DNA from: Actinomycetota bacterium
GTDB lineage: Bacteria > Actinomycetota > Acidimicrobiia > Acidimicrobiales > Ilumatobacteraceae
Assembly: GCA_009703125.1 (NCBI GenBank)
Contig: WLGS01000002.1
Location: 1-64,000 of the forward strand
DNA length: 64,000 bases
Direction of reading: 5' to 3'
The notes beneath the pieces are model-generated. The model saw only the letters and a list, made by a program, of their open reading frames with translations. It was not told where the DNA came from and did no database searches. Positions 34,565-42,866 of this stretch are shown in pieces. Within the stretch, counting starts at the first letter, position 1. Every line of letters starts with the position of its first letter. A program made the translations under genes and the position numbers.

Positions 34565-35404
34565 TTAGGACTTCGTGCGAAATGCGACGCCGATGGTTCC
34601 TTCACCTGCGTGTGTTCCGATGACAGCACCAATGTCGCTGATAACAACTTCACCTGAATAGACACTCTTCACCGAAGCAACGAATGCATCGATGTCGGAA
34701 CACTGTGCATGCAGAACACTCATTCGCTCAATCTGACCGTCATATTTCTTGACGATGTCGGCCAAGAAAGAGAGAGCCTTTGTGCGCGTGCGTTGTTTGC
34801 CGGCTTCTTCAACCGCGCCATCTTTGATGGCAATGAGCGGCTTAATGGATAACGCTGTGGCCAACATTGCCTTGGCGCCACCAATACGACCACCTTTTTT
34901 GAGATTGTCCAACGTGTCGAGAGCTGCATAGACGTGGGTGCGGGGAATCAATTGCCCCGCTAGAGCCACGATTTCTTCCACGCCAGCACCAGCTTTTGCC
35001 TTTTCGGCGCAATCCAACACGAGAAGGCCAAGACCCATCGATGCAGTACGGCTGTCGATGACACGCACGTCGATCTGGCCTGCGACACCCTTGGCTGCAA
35101 GTTCGGCACTTTGCATGGTGGCGGAAAGATCTGATGACAATGAAAGAACAACAATCGATGTTGCGCCTGCAGCAGCAAGATTCTTATAGGCCTGTTCAAA
35201 TGCACCAGGAGGCGGTGCAGCAGTTTCAGGCAATACCGGTGAAGCGGCGCACTTTTCCCAGAACTCACTTGCAGTAATGGTGGTGCGGTCGATGTATTCG
35301 GTATCGCCAAAGCGAACACTGAGAGGAACAATTGTGATTCCCAATTGGTCAGCAAGTTGCTGGGGAAGATCACAAGAGGAGTCGGTAACAATTCGTACGG
35401 TCAT
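34565..35404 (-). CDS. DegV family fatty-acid-binding protein
   Basis: 279 residues. VRIVTDSSCDLP at the start, SLSSDLSATMQSA (the ligand-binding Ser region), RTASMGLG and LKKGGRIGG are DegV hallmarks. The family binds fatty acids, in some bacteria as the FakB subunit of fatty-acid kinase; no fakA is nearby. The ATG at 35404 overlaps the DUF6049 stop; an upstream in-frame start inside that gene is less likely. It occupies the place where murJ is found in mycobacteria. Confidence 0.92.
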   Translation of the reverse strand: MTVRIVTDSSCDLPQQLADQLGITIVPLSVRFGDTEYIDRTTITASEFWEKCAASPVLPETAAPPPGAFEQAYKNLAAAGATSIVVLSLSSDLSATMQSAELAAKGVAGQIDVRVIDSRTASMGLGLLVLDCAEKAKAGAGVEEIVALAGQLIPRTHVYAALDTLDNLKKGGRIGGAKAMLATALSIKPLIAIKDGAVEEAGKQRTRTKALSFLADIVKKYDGQIERMSVLHAQCSDIDAFVASVKSVYSGEVVISDIGAVIGTHAGEGTIGVAFRTKS

Positions 35405-37377
35405 TAAGAAGAAACCGTAGTCGCCCGAGCAGCGGCAAGCTTGCCCTTTCGCCAATGGGACCACCACCAGGCACCCAAGACCAGCAATAAAGAGATGCTC
35501 ACGAGTTGGCCGTAGCCCGCGAGGGCGTTCACCCGTGCGGTAATGGTGGTGCGGGGGACCACATCTACATTTCCCGAAGGGGTGGTCACGGTCATGGAGA
35601 TAGGGAATCGCCCGTTGGAGAGGGCCTCGGCAGGAACCTCAATTTCGGTGGTGCTCTCTGGATTCAAAGTGACGAGGCGGTCGGGAGAATCGAGCTCCAA
35701 CTTTGCACTGGTGAGTTGAAGGCGAATGATCAATTCGGTGGCCGAGTTATTGCGCACCTGCAATCGGATGATGCTGTTGCGCCCCGACAACGTGATGGTG
35801 CCTGGGGTATTGATGGTGACTGCTTGGCGAGTGGCCAACAACAATGCCGAGAGGCCATCGAGGTATTGCTGGGCCGAGCTCACTCGCGAGGATTCACCCA
35901 CCGCAAGAAGGTGAGCCCAAAGGTCTCTGCGGACATCGGTTTCGCCGATCATCGAGGCGGTGGCATCGAGGTCACGTCGCACGGCAGATATTTGTCGCGC
36001 ACGATCTTGGGCATTGGTGGGGGCATTTGCGGAAAAGGTGGTGATGGGAGTTTGTGTGGTCACGAGATACGGACCAGACATGTCCACCACAGATAATCCA
36101 TTTGCACCCACAATGGCTCGCGCCGCCAAGGTGAGCGCATTGTTTGCACCCACTTCACCGGTTTGTGAGGACACCACGATGCGCACCTCATCGCTTGACT
36201 GTCCCGCAGCACGTAAATCATCTGCCAAGAGAGCAGCTTCGGCGGCACTGCGATACGCAGAAAGAGTTGCCGAAGTTTTCGAGGAAGTGCTGGAAAGCAC
36301 CGATGCAATATTTGGATCTACTTTCAAGATGGACATGTAATCAGTGGGACGACCTTCTGGGCGCGTCATCACCGATGGCGATCCTGCAGTAGAAGCATTG
36401 CGTTGTGCGTTGGGCATGAGTAGCAACGATGCGATGCCGGCTTTGCGCAAGAGTTGTGTCCCCGATGCAGTGATGGGGGCATCTGCAATCCATGAACTTC
36501 GTTGAATGGTGACATCGGGGAGGTATCGATTCAACGTTGATTCGCCAAGACGTAATTGTTCGATGAATTCGTCATCGAGACCCGTTGCTGCAAATAAAGA
36601 AACATCTGTTGAGGTGAAAGTAGATGTCACCACAGAGAAACGACGGAGTTGTTCACGAAGATTTGTCAGCAACTGGGCGTCTTCTGATTGTGTGGAGAGA
36701 GCAAGTGCCGAGAGAACCTCTGGCTCAATGCCAATGGTTAAAGGTGCTGAATATGTAGCTAAAAACGCAACAAAATCACGTACTTTTTGCCGTGTGTCTT
36801 CTGAAACCACAACAAGTCCTTCGGGCGACAATGAAGGCGTCGCGGTAAGGCGAATCAACGTAGTGATGGATGCAGGCGATGAAACTACATCTTGTCTCTT
36901 GTTGACAAACGTTAAGACTGACGCGATGACTTCATTTGTTTGGGAGTTCCGAATACTCAGTGTCACTGGGTACACGCCATCAAAAGCAAATGTCAACGAC
37001 GAGTTTGCTTCCGATTGCATACTCACTGTTGTATTGAGCACAAGTCGTCCTTCGGCATCGCGTGCAACATTGCGTAACGATGACGAGACAGTGTCGATGA
37101 CGCGGACACTTGCGTCTCCTGTTGCAATAGATTGGAGTGAATCACGAGTTGCAACACGACGATGTAGTTGCACATCAACAATGTTGCGAGTGTCAGCGAG
37201 CGCTTCTGGTGGGGCGGTGAAAACAAATCGCACCACACTTGGACCAGAGATGTTGAACGGCTGAGCAACAATTGTGATCGGCAAAACACCAGTAGGTGTG
37301 TAGGCGCGCACCGCAGTCTGTGGCCACGAGAGCGTCAACACGAGAAGCGCAAAAAGAAGCGATGCAATTTTTTTCAA
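35404..37377 (-). CDS. DUF6049 family secreted/membrane protein
   Basis: 657 residues. Signal peptide (LLFALLVLTLSWPQTAVRA), a large extracytoplasmic region of beta-rich and alpha/beta parts, and a C-terminal membrane helix (LVSISLLLVLGAWWWS) with a basic tail. This matches the DUF6049 family (Rv3909 in M. tuberculosis), which sits between pcnA and murJ in many actinobacteria and has no established function. A TTG start overlaps the GNAT stop (TTGA) behind AAGGAG. Confidence 0.85.
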   Translation of the reverse strand: MKKIASLLFALLVLTLSWPQTAVRAYTPTGVLPITIVAQPFNISGPSVVRFVFTAPPEALADTRNIVDVQLHRRVATRDSLQSIATGDASVRVIDTVSSSLRNVARDAEGRLVLNTTVSMQSEANSSLTFAFDGVYPVTLSIRNSQTNEVIASVLTFVNKRQDVVSSPASITTLIRLTATPSLSPEGLVVVSEDTRQKVRDFVAFLATYSAPLTIGIEPEVLSALALSTQSEDAQLLTNLREQLRRFSVVTSTFTSTDVSLFAATGLDDEFIEQLRLGESTLNRYLPDVTIQRSSWIADAPITASGTQLLRKAGIASLLLMPNAQRNASTAGSPSVMTRPEGRPTDYMSILKVDPNIASVLSSTSSKTSATLSAYRSAAEAALLADDLRAAGQSSDEVRIVVSSQTGEVGANNALTLAARAIVGANGLSVVDMSGPYLVTTQTPITTFSANAPTNAQDRARQISAVRRDLDATASMIGETDVRRDLWAHLLAVGESSRVSSAQQYLDGLSALLLATRQAVTINTPGTITLSGRNSIIRLQVRNNSATELIIRLQLTSAKLELDSPDRLVTLNPESTTEIEVPAEALSNGRFPISMTVTTPSGNVDVVPRTTITARVNALAGYGQLVSISLLLVLGAWWWSHWRKGKLAAARATTVSS

Positions 37378-38138
37378 TGCAACTCCTTCTGCAACACCGT
37401 GAGACGGTTGGGTAGTGAGACAAAACCTATTTTTTCATAGAGATGCTGTGCTGGCTGGTTGTTGATCTCAGTGTTCACCACAGTGTGTCGGCATCCCCTT
37501 CGCGAGCTCCACTGCACAGCTGCTGCTACCAAGCAACTGCCGACTCCCGCGCGATGTACGTGCGCATCAACCGCAAGCCGCTGCAGGTACCCCGTGCCAC
37601 CAGTGGCGCCCACTACTGCAAAACCTTGAAGCACTCCTTTATGACGGGCCACAAACACTTGCGACCGTTTAGTGGCTCGCAAGGCATCGGTGAATGCATC
37701 TCTATCGAGGGCCCATGTGTCGCCAAATGCACGAGCATCGAGGCGCAGCACGTCATCTCGTAGTGATGAGGAAATCCGGTTGCCCCACCGCACTGCCTTT
37801 TTGGGAGCGATGTCGGGAGCCAAAGAGAATTGCGGTGGGGTCCAATGCGACATTGACATCAGCATGAGGTCTTGGACGGGGGCAAAGCCCACCTCACGAA
37901 GGGCGCTGTCAGGGCGGGGAGATAGTGCACTTGTGCGCACTCGTGCATACCCCCATGACTTCAAAGTGGTGAGCCATTGCTCAATCGTCTCGGGGCCAGG
38001 AAAGGAGAAATTGTCGTCGTGGGCACCACTAATAATGAGGAATGCAGCCTCGGGGTCATGGGCGAGAGGACGGGCATGAACAACAGTGGGTCCGGACCAC
38101 AATGTTCCGCGCCGGGGGGCACGCTCGACCACGCTCAT
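37374..38138 (-). CDS. GNAT-family N-acetyltransferase
   Basis: 254 residues. The C-terminal GNAT domain has LQRLAVDAHVHRAGVGSCLVAAAV (acetyl-CoA loop R-A-G-V-G) and NTEINNQPAQHLYEKIGF. The N-terminal half (about 1-110) is a diverged second GNAT-like fold, giving a tandem layout. Substrate unknown. I chose ATG 38138; the open frame extends farther into the pcnA promoter but without signals. It stands where mutT4 lies in mycobacteria, divergent from pcnA. Confidence 0.8.
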   Translation of the reverse strand: MSVVERAPRRGTLWSGPTVVHARPLAHDPEAAFLIISGAHDDNFSFPGPETIEQWLTTLKSWGYARVRTSALSPRPDSALREVGFAPVQDLMLMSMSHWTPPQFSLAPDIAPKKAVRWGNRISSSLRDDVLRLDARAFGDTWALDRDAFTDALRATKRSQVFVARHKGVLQGFAVVGATGGTGYLQRLAVDAHVHRAGVGSCLVAAAVQWSSRRGCRHTVVNTEINNQPAQHLYEKIGFVSLPNRLTVLQKELH

Positions 38139-38270
38139 AGACCGCAACGGTAGTGCCCCGCAGGCACCAAGGGGTCGAGAGGGATCCCCGTTCTTGGCGT
38201 CTCGCGCCCACCATTGGTGCCTAGCCTTGAGCAGTCTTTGTGCGCACCATATGTATGGAGACCTTTTGCC

Positions 38271-39734
38271 ATGATCCCAGCCCGATTTGCCCCCATTTTT
38301 GAAGAGATGAGACCTCTCGCCGAGCGATTCAGCGCGGCGGGGCATCGTCTATTTCTCGTCGGTGGCACAGTGCGCGACCTTTTATTAGCGGGTAACAACG
38401 AGAGCCTCATCAGTGACGCGATGGACTTTGACGCCACAACAACCGCGCGACCCGACGAGATTAAGGCGCTCGTTGCCGACATTGCCGATGCAATCTGGAC
38501 TCAAGGGGAGCGTTTTGGAACCATTGGTCTCAAGATCGGCGAACGCGTCTATGAAATCACTACGCATCGTGCAGAGGCCTACTCACCCGATTCACGCAAG
38601 CCAGATGTGGTGTTTGCCGATGACATCGAAGCAGATCTTTCACGTCGCGACTTCACCATTAATGCAATGGCATTGGAGTTAACGAGTGACACTCCCACTC
38701 TTGTTGATCCATTCGGCGGCGCCGCAGATTTATTGACACGTCAATTACGTACACCGTTGTCGCCTGAAGAATCTTTTTCCGATGACCCGTTGCGAATGTT
38801 GCGCGCAGCACGATTCATTTCTCAATTAGAAGTTGCACCCGATCCTGCAATCACCAAAGCGGTGACTGCAATGGCAGAGCGTTTATCCATTGTGTCGCCC
38901 GAACGCATTCGCATTGAGTTCGACAAACTCATGGTCACACCACGACCAAGTTTCGGTTTGTGGTTTTTGGCGGACACATTATTGGTTGACCAATTTCTTC
39001 CTGAGTTGTTACTCATGCGTCTTGAGCAAGATCCCATTCATCGACATAAAGATGTGCTCACGCACACCTTGGCCGTTGTAGAGAATGTGCAAAAAGATGC
39101 CCGTGATGATTTTGATTTTCGCATTACGCGTTTAGCGGCGTTGTTTCACGACATTGGTAAACCACGCACTCGTGGATTCAAAGAAGGCAAAGGCGTGACC
39201 TTCCATCACCACGAAGCAGTGGGTGCACGCATGACGCGCGAGCGCATGAAAGCAATGAAGTATTCCAACGATGACATTGCTGCTGTGTCTGAACTTGTTG
39301 CAATCTCTGGTCGTTTCCACACCTATCAGATGGGTTGGACCGACAGCGCAGTACGTCGTTACGTGCGCGATGCAGGGGATTACTTGCCTGAGCTCAATGT
39401 GTTGACGCGATGCGACTGCACCACACGTAACGAAAAGAAAGCACGCATGTTGGCGCGCCGTATGGACGAGATGGAAGCGCGCATTAATGAGTTAATGGCA
39501 AGTGAAGAACTTGCAAGTCTTCGTCCCGAACTTGACGGTCAACAAGTAATGGACTTGTTGACTGTGCCGGCCGGACCCATCGTGGGCGCTGCCATGGAAT
39601 TCCTCATGGATATTCGTCTCGAAGAAGGCTTACTGGGCGAAGAACAGATTGTGGCGAGACTACGCATGTGGTGGGAGAGCAATAAAGACAATGCGTCCTC
39701 GTTGCGGCCCACGCGCCGCATTAATCGCGGCTAA
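38271..39734 (+). CDS. pcnA: CCA tRNA nucleotidyltransferase / HD domain protein PcnA
   Basis: 487 residues. The head domain has LFLVGGTVRDLLL and the catalytic DFDATT (two Asp). Next come SRRDFTINAMAL and the RNA-binding region with DDPLRMLRAARFISQL. An HD phosphohydrolase domain (about 270-380, LFHDIGKPRTR) follows. The enzyme adds or repairs the 3' CCA of tRNAs. GGAG lies ten bases before the ATG at 38271. Position next to DUF6049 matches Mycobacterium Rv3907c. Confidence 0.95.
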   Translation: MIPARFAPIFEEMRPLAERFSAAGHRLFLVGGTVRDLLLAGNNESLISDAMDFDATTTARPDEIKALVADIADAIWTQGERFGTIGLKIGERVYEITTHRAEAYSPDSRKPDVVFADDIEADLSRRDFTINAMALELTSDTPTLVDPFGGAADLLTRQLRTPLSPEESFSDDPLRMLRAARFISQLEVAPDPAITKAVTAMAERLSIVSPERIRIEFDKLMVTPRPSFGLWFLADTLLVDQFLPELLLMRLEQDPIHRHKDVLTHTLAVVENVQKDARDDFDFRITRLAALFHDIGKPRTRGFKEGKGVTFHHHEAVGARMTRERMKAMKYSNDDIAAVSELVAISGRFHTYQMGWTDSAVRRYVRDAGDYLPELNVLTRCDCTTRNEKKARMLARRMDEMEARINELMASEELASLRPELDGQQVMDLLTVPAGPIVGAAMEFLMDIRLEEGLLGEEQIVARLRMWWESNKDNASSLRPTRRINRG

Positions 39735-39737
39735 AAA

Positions 39738-40358
39738 CTACGAGCCAAGCTTGCGGGCGCGTACAACCAAAATGGATGGCGCCACAGCATTGGGTTGATG
39801 TAGCGAGACCAGTTCATGCATCACATCAATAGAAAAGTTTGCACGTTGCAACGCCATTGTTAACTCGCCAATCGTGGGAGTAGTCGCACCATAGCGACGT
39901 CGTGCGGTGGGGTCATTGCCATCAAAGACTGCCGACATGGGATGCGGTACAGCAAATACAAAACCCGCTTCGGGTCGCAACACACGATGTACTTGACGGA
40001 ACAAGCGAGCGATATCGGTGTTCATATCTATTTGATGCACGCACACCACAAGGTCAACAACGGCATTCATCAAAAAGCCAAGATCAGCGAGATCTGCTTC
40101 GTGGAATTCCACGGCAACTTCGGCGTTTGTGGCCGCTTGTCGTGCGCGCTGGATGACATCTCTGTGTGGATCAACCGCGATGGAACGTGCTCCCTTTTGA
40201 GCCATGGTGATCGAGTTAGGAGTGGTGCCAAAGATGCCTAACTCCAGTACGCGCTTGCCGCGCACATCTCCACAGACCCGCAATTCGTCGTCCCCATACA
40301 CCGTGGGTCCAAAAGAAATTGTGCGGCCATCGGTCACAGTCCATCGCGCGTCTGACAT
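39738..40358 (-). CDS. Class I SAM-dependent methyltransferase
   Basis: 206 residues. Motif I is VLELGIFGTTPNSITMA (SAM-binding), followed by SIAVDPHRDVI and an acidic ADLADLGFL turn. It resembles small-molecule methyltransferases of the Methyltransf_11 type; the substrate is unknown. It converges on pcnA with a three-base gap and diverges from the DUF5318 gene. Confidence 0.82.
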   Translation of the reverse strand: MSDARWTVTDGRTISFGPTVYGDDELRVCGDVRGKRVLELGIFGTTPNSITMAQKGARSIAVDPHRDVIQRARQAATNAEVAVEFHEADLADLGFLMNAVVDLVVCVHQIDMNTDIARLFRQVHRVLRPEAGFVFAVPHPMSAVFDGNDPTARRRYGATTPTIGELTMALQRANFSIDVMHELVSLHQPNAVAPSILVVRARKLGS

Positions 40359-40388
40359 ATGCGAATCTTATGGCTAACTTGTGGCGTA

Positions 40389-40799
40389 ATGAGTTTCTCT
40401 GTGGACATGTTGCGCGGTGGCGCCGGAGTAGTTGATCATCAACTTTCTCGGCGCGCGCTCATCAACGAAGTGAAACGTGGTCGCATCAGTAAAGACTCTG
40501 TATGTGATGCCCATCCCGAGCTCATTCGTGCCGCACGCAATATTGGGGAGCCTTCCAAGACTCTGTGTCCCATCTGTGAAGAGGTCAATGTGGCGCTGGT
40601 GACCTATGTATTTGGTCATGGTCTGCCCAAGAACGGAAAGTGCGTGACGGATCGACGCGACATCATGAAATTGCAACGCACCTCACATGAGTATGCGGCC
40701 TATGTGGTGGAGGCCTGCCCCCAGTGCCGCTGGCACCATCTTTTGCGGGTCTTGCCGATTGTGGGCCGAGGCCGGCGCCGCGCTGCCCAAGAGGGATAA
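40389..40799 (+). CDS. DUF5318 protein
   Basis: 136 residues. It contains two Cys pairs (TLCPICEEVN and EACPQCRWHHLL), suggesting one zinc ribbon. The sequence VVDHQLSRRALINEVKRGRISKDSVCDAHPELIRAARNIG matches DUF5318, an actinobacterial family found upstream of rpsF (as Rv0049 in M. tuberculosis). Function unknown. I favour the ATG at 40389 over an upstream in-frame start at 40359 since the latter abuts the divergent methyltransferase. Confidence 0.85.
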   Translation: MSFSVDMLRGGAGVVDHQLSRRALINEVKRGRISKDSVCDAHPELIRAARNIGEPSKTLCPICEEVNVALVTYVFGHGLPKNGKCVTDRRDIMKLQRTSHEYAAYVVEACPQCRWHHLLRVLPIVGRGRRRAAQEG

Positions 40800-40988
40800 A
40801 GCTTTCCTGATTGGGTGAGCCGAGGTGCACTTGTGCCCCATGACTGCCCGTCGAGAGAAACTGGAGTACCTGGCCACACCCCTGTGGGATGGTGTTTTTT
40901 GTCAGATACGCTCGCAGGGCACATATTCACCCTGCTCCGTCAAGGGGCCCCGAGGTCGTAACTCGGGTCCGAAGGGAGGTCACACGCT
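40800..40988 (+). promoter_or_regulatory. rpsF leader region with possible S6:S18 autoregulatory hairpin
   Basis: 189 bases without a gene. A hairpin CCCGAG-GTCGTAA-CTCGGG (40949-40967), extended by flanking G-C pairs, is followed by TCCGAAGGGAGG, the last part being the rpsF ribosome site. The known S6:S18 leader motif features a CCG next to a stem; a CCG occurs at 40969-40971, so a feedback site is possible but not proven. Confidence 0.4.
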
Positions 40989-41315
40989 ATGCGTGCTTAC
41001 GAACTCATGATCATTATCAGCGGCAAGCTCGAAGAGAGCAATGCCCATGCCTGGTTGAAGACCATCTCGGCTTCCATCACGGCAGCCGGTGGCACAGTCC
41101 ACGGCAACCCTGATTGGTGGGGCAAGCGCCGTCTTGCCTATCCCATCTTGAAGCAAGAAGAGGCCTACTACGCCGTATTCAACGTGGTGGCACCCGGAGG
41201 CGCACTCGACGAAGTAGAGCGCAACTTCCGTCTCTCCGATGACGTGTTGCGCCACAAGCTCATTCGTCTTCCCGACGATGAAGCCGCCCGCCGCGGAATG
41301 GTTTCTGCGGCCTAA
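40989..41315 (+). CDS. rpsF: 30S ribosomal protein S6
   Basis: 108 residues. MRAYELMIIISGKLEE and NPDWWGKRRLAYPI are conserved S6 features. It binds S18 and the central domain of 16S rRNA. GGGAGG precedes the ATG. First gene of the rpsF-ssb-rpsR-rplI set. Confidence 0.97.
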   Translation: MRAYELMIIISGKLEESNAHAWLKTISASITAAGGTVHGNPDWWGKRRLAYPILKQEEAYYAVFNVVAPGGALDEVERNFRLSDDVLRHKLIRLPDDEAARRGMVSAA

Positions 41316-41371
41316 GCCGCTCTATCGAGCACTGACGCTCCGCACACTCTTTTTGTAAAGGACTCATCACA

Positions 41372-41815
41372 ATGGCCGACAACTCCATCACTCTTGTAGG
41401 AAATCTCACACGTGATCCTGAATTGCGCTTTACGACCGGCGGTCGTGGAGTTGCATCATTTGGCATCGCCGTGGGTCGCCGCTACCAAGTCAACGGCGAA
41501 TGGCAAGAACAAACCTCTTATTTCAACATCGTGGCATGGGGCCAGTTGGGCGAAAACGCTGCATCAAGCCTCACCAAGGGAATGCGTGTAGTGGTCTCTG
41601 GCCGCTTGGAACAGCGCGAGTACCAAAACCGCGAAGGCGAAAAGCGCACCGCAATTGAAATCAATGCCGATGAAATTGGACCCAGCCTTCGTTGGGCAAC
41701 TGCATCAGTAGAGCGCAACCCACGTGGTGAAGGTGGTCAAGGCGGCGGTCGTGCACCAAGTGCGGGCGGCCAAGGCGGCGGCGATTACTTCCCAGCCGAC
41801 GAAGAACCGTTCTAA
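41372..41815 (+). CDS. ssb: Single-stranded DNA-binding protein
   Basis: 147 residues. OB-fold (about 1-110, ITLVGNLTRDPELRFT...SYFNIVAWGQLGENAA), a Gly/Gln-rich linker and the acidic tip ADEEPF that recruits replication partners. Placed between rpsF and rpsR as usual in actinobacteria. Confidence 0.97.
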   Translation: MADNSITLVGNLTRDPELRFTTGGRGVASFGIAVGRRYQVNGEWQEQTSYFNIVAWGQLGENAASSLTKGMRVVVSGRLEQREYQNREGEKRTAIEINADEIGPSLRWATASVERNPRGEGGQGGGRAPSAGGQGGGDYFPADEEPF

Positions 41816-41867
41816 CCCATCACATTCCATTTAGACCCTTTTACTTCCCTGACATAAGGAACACATC

Positions 41868-42296
41868 ATGACTAGCAAGAAGAACAAAATCCGTAACGCG
41901 CGCGAGGCCAATCGCAAGTTCAAAAAGAAGGCCAATCCACTCGCAGCTGAGAAAGTGGTCTTTATCGACTACAAAGACGTCAGCTTGTTGCAGCGCTTTA
42001 TGACCGACCGCTCCAAAATTCGTGGTCAGCGCATGAGTGGTGCCAACGTGCAACAACAGCGTGAACTCGCGAATGCAATTAAGAATGCTCGCGAAATGGC
42101 ACTGTTGCCCTACACCAAGCGCACAGTATCTACCCGTGCACCTCGCGTGGGCCGTGATGATCGTGAAGACGAGTCAACCCTAGAAATGCCAGAGCAGACA
42201 ATTACTTCTGCATACGCAAACGTGGATGCCGATGATGCTGTAGAGAACGACAACGTTGTTGCGACTGAGGTCGTAGAAGCTGAAGTGGAGGCCTGA
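41868..42296 (+). CDS. rpsR: 30S ribosomal protein S18 with long acidic C-terminal extension
   Basis: 142 residues, against about 75-90 for usual S18. Residues 1-84 are a normal S18 (FIDYKDVSLLQRFMTDRSKIRGQRMSG, ending at LLPYTKR). The last 55 or so residues are an added tail rich in Asp, Glu, Val and Ala (DDREDESTLEMPEQ, later VVEAEVEA). The stop is one base before the rplI start, so the frame is real and not a readthrough. What the tail does is unknown. Confidence 0.95.
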   Translation: MTSKKNKIRNAREANRKFKKKANPLAAEKVVFIDYKDVSLLQRFMTDRSKIRGQRMSGANVQQQRELANAIKNAREMALLPYTKRTVSTRAPRVGRDDREDESTLEMPEQTITSAYANVDADDAVENDNVVATEVVEAEVEA

Positions 42297-42297
42297 G

Positions 42298-42741
42298 ATG
42301 AACGTGATTCTTCGTGAAGATATTGCTGGCGTAGGACGTCGTGGTGACATTGTCACTGTTGCCGATGGCCATGCACGTAACTACTTGTTGCCACGCGGAC
42401 TTGCACTTGTTGCAACCGACGGCGCAGTGAACCAAGCCAATGCAATGCGTCGCGCACGTGATTTGCGTGAAGCAAATGATCGTGAGTCCGCTCGTACCGT
42501 GGCAGAAACTCTTACCGCAAAGACATTTACGGTGAAGGCAAAGTCAGGCAACGAAGGCCGTTTGTTTGGTTCGGTCACAACTGCAGATATTGCAGCTGCT
42601 TTGGTCGCACAAGCAGGTGTGTCACTCGATCGCAAAAAGATTGTGGCTCAGCCCATTCGCACCACCGGATCACACAGCGCAATCGTGCGTCTGCATGCCG
42701 ATGTGGAATGCACCGTCAAGCTTTCCGTGGTCGCTGGCTAA
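42298..42741 (+). CDS. rplI: 50S ribosomal protein L9
   Basis: 147 residues. MNVILREDIAGVGRRGDIVTVADGHARNYLLPRGLA is the canonical N-terminal rRNA-binding domain. A connecting helix leads to the C-terminal domain (about 75-147). It begins one base after rpsR and ends 125 bases before dnaB. Confidence 0.97.
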   Translation: MNVILREDIAGVGRRGDIVTVADGHARNYLLPRGLALVATDGAVNQANAMRRARDLREANDRESARTVAETLTAKTFTVKAKSGNEGRLFGSVTTADIAAALVAQAGVSLDRKKIVAQPIRTTGSHSAIVRLHADVECTVKLSVVAG

Positions 42742-42762
42742 TCGCCCGCTCATACTGCACAG

Positions 42763-42837
42763 TTATCCACAAGAGCCCAGTGCTATCCCCAGCACAATCC
42801 ACAAGGATTTCGCAGGGTTATCCACTAGCAATCCACA
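42763..42837 (+). promoter_or_regulatory. DnaA-box array upstream of dnaB
   Basis: Four boxes on one strand in 75 bases: TTATCCACA (42763-42771, perfect), CAATCCACA (42795-42803), TTATCCACT (42818-42826) and CAATCCACA (42829-42837). A weaker CTATCCCCA lies at 42783-42791. They fill the rplI-dnaB gap, so DnaA probably binds here and may control the helicase gene. Confidence 0.7.
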
Positions 42838-42866
42838 GCCATTTACAGGCAAGGTAGAGGTCTTCT

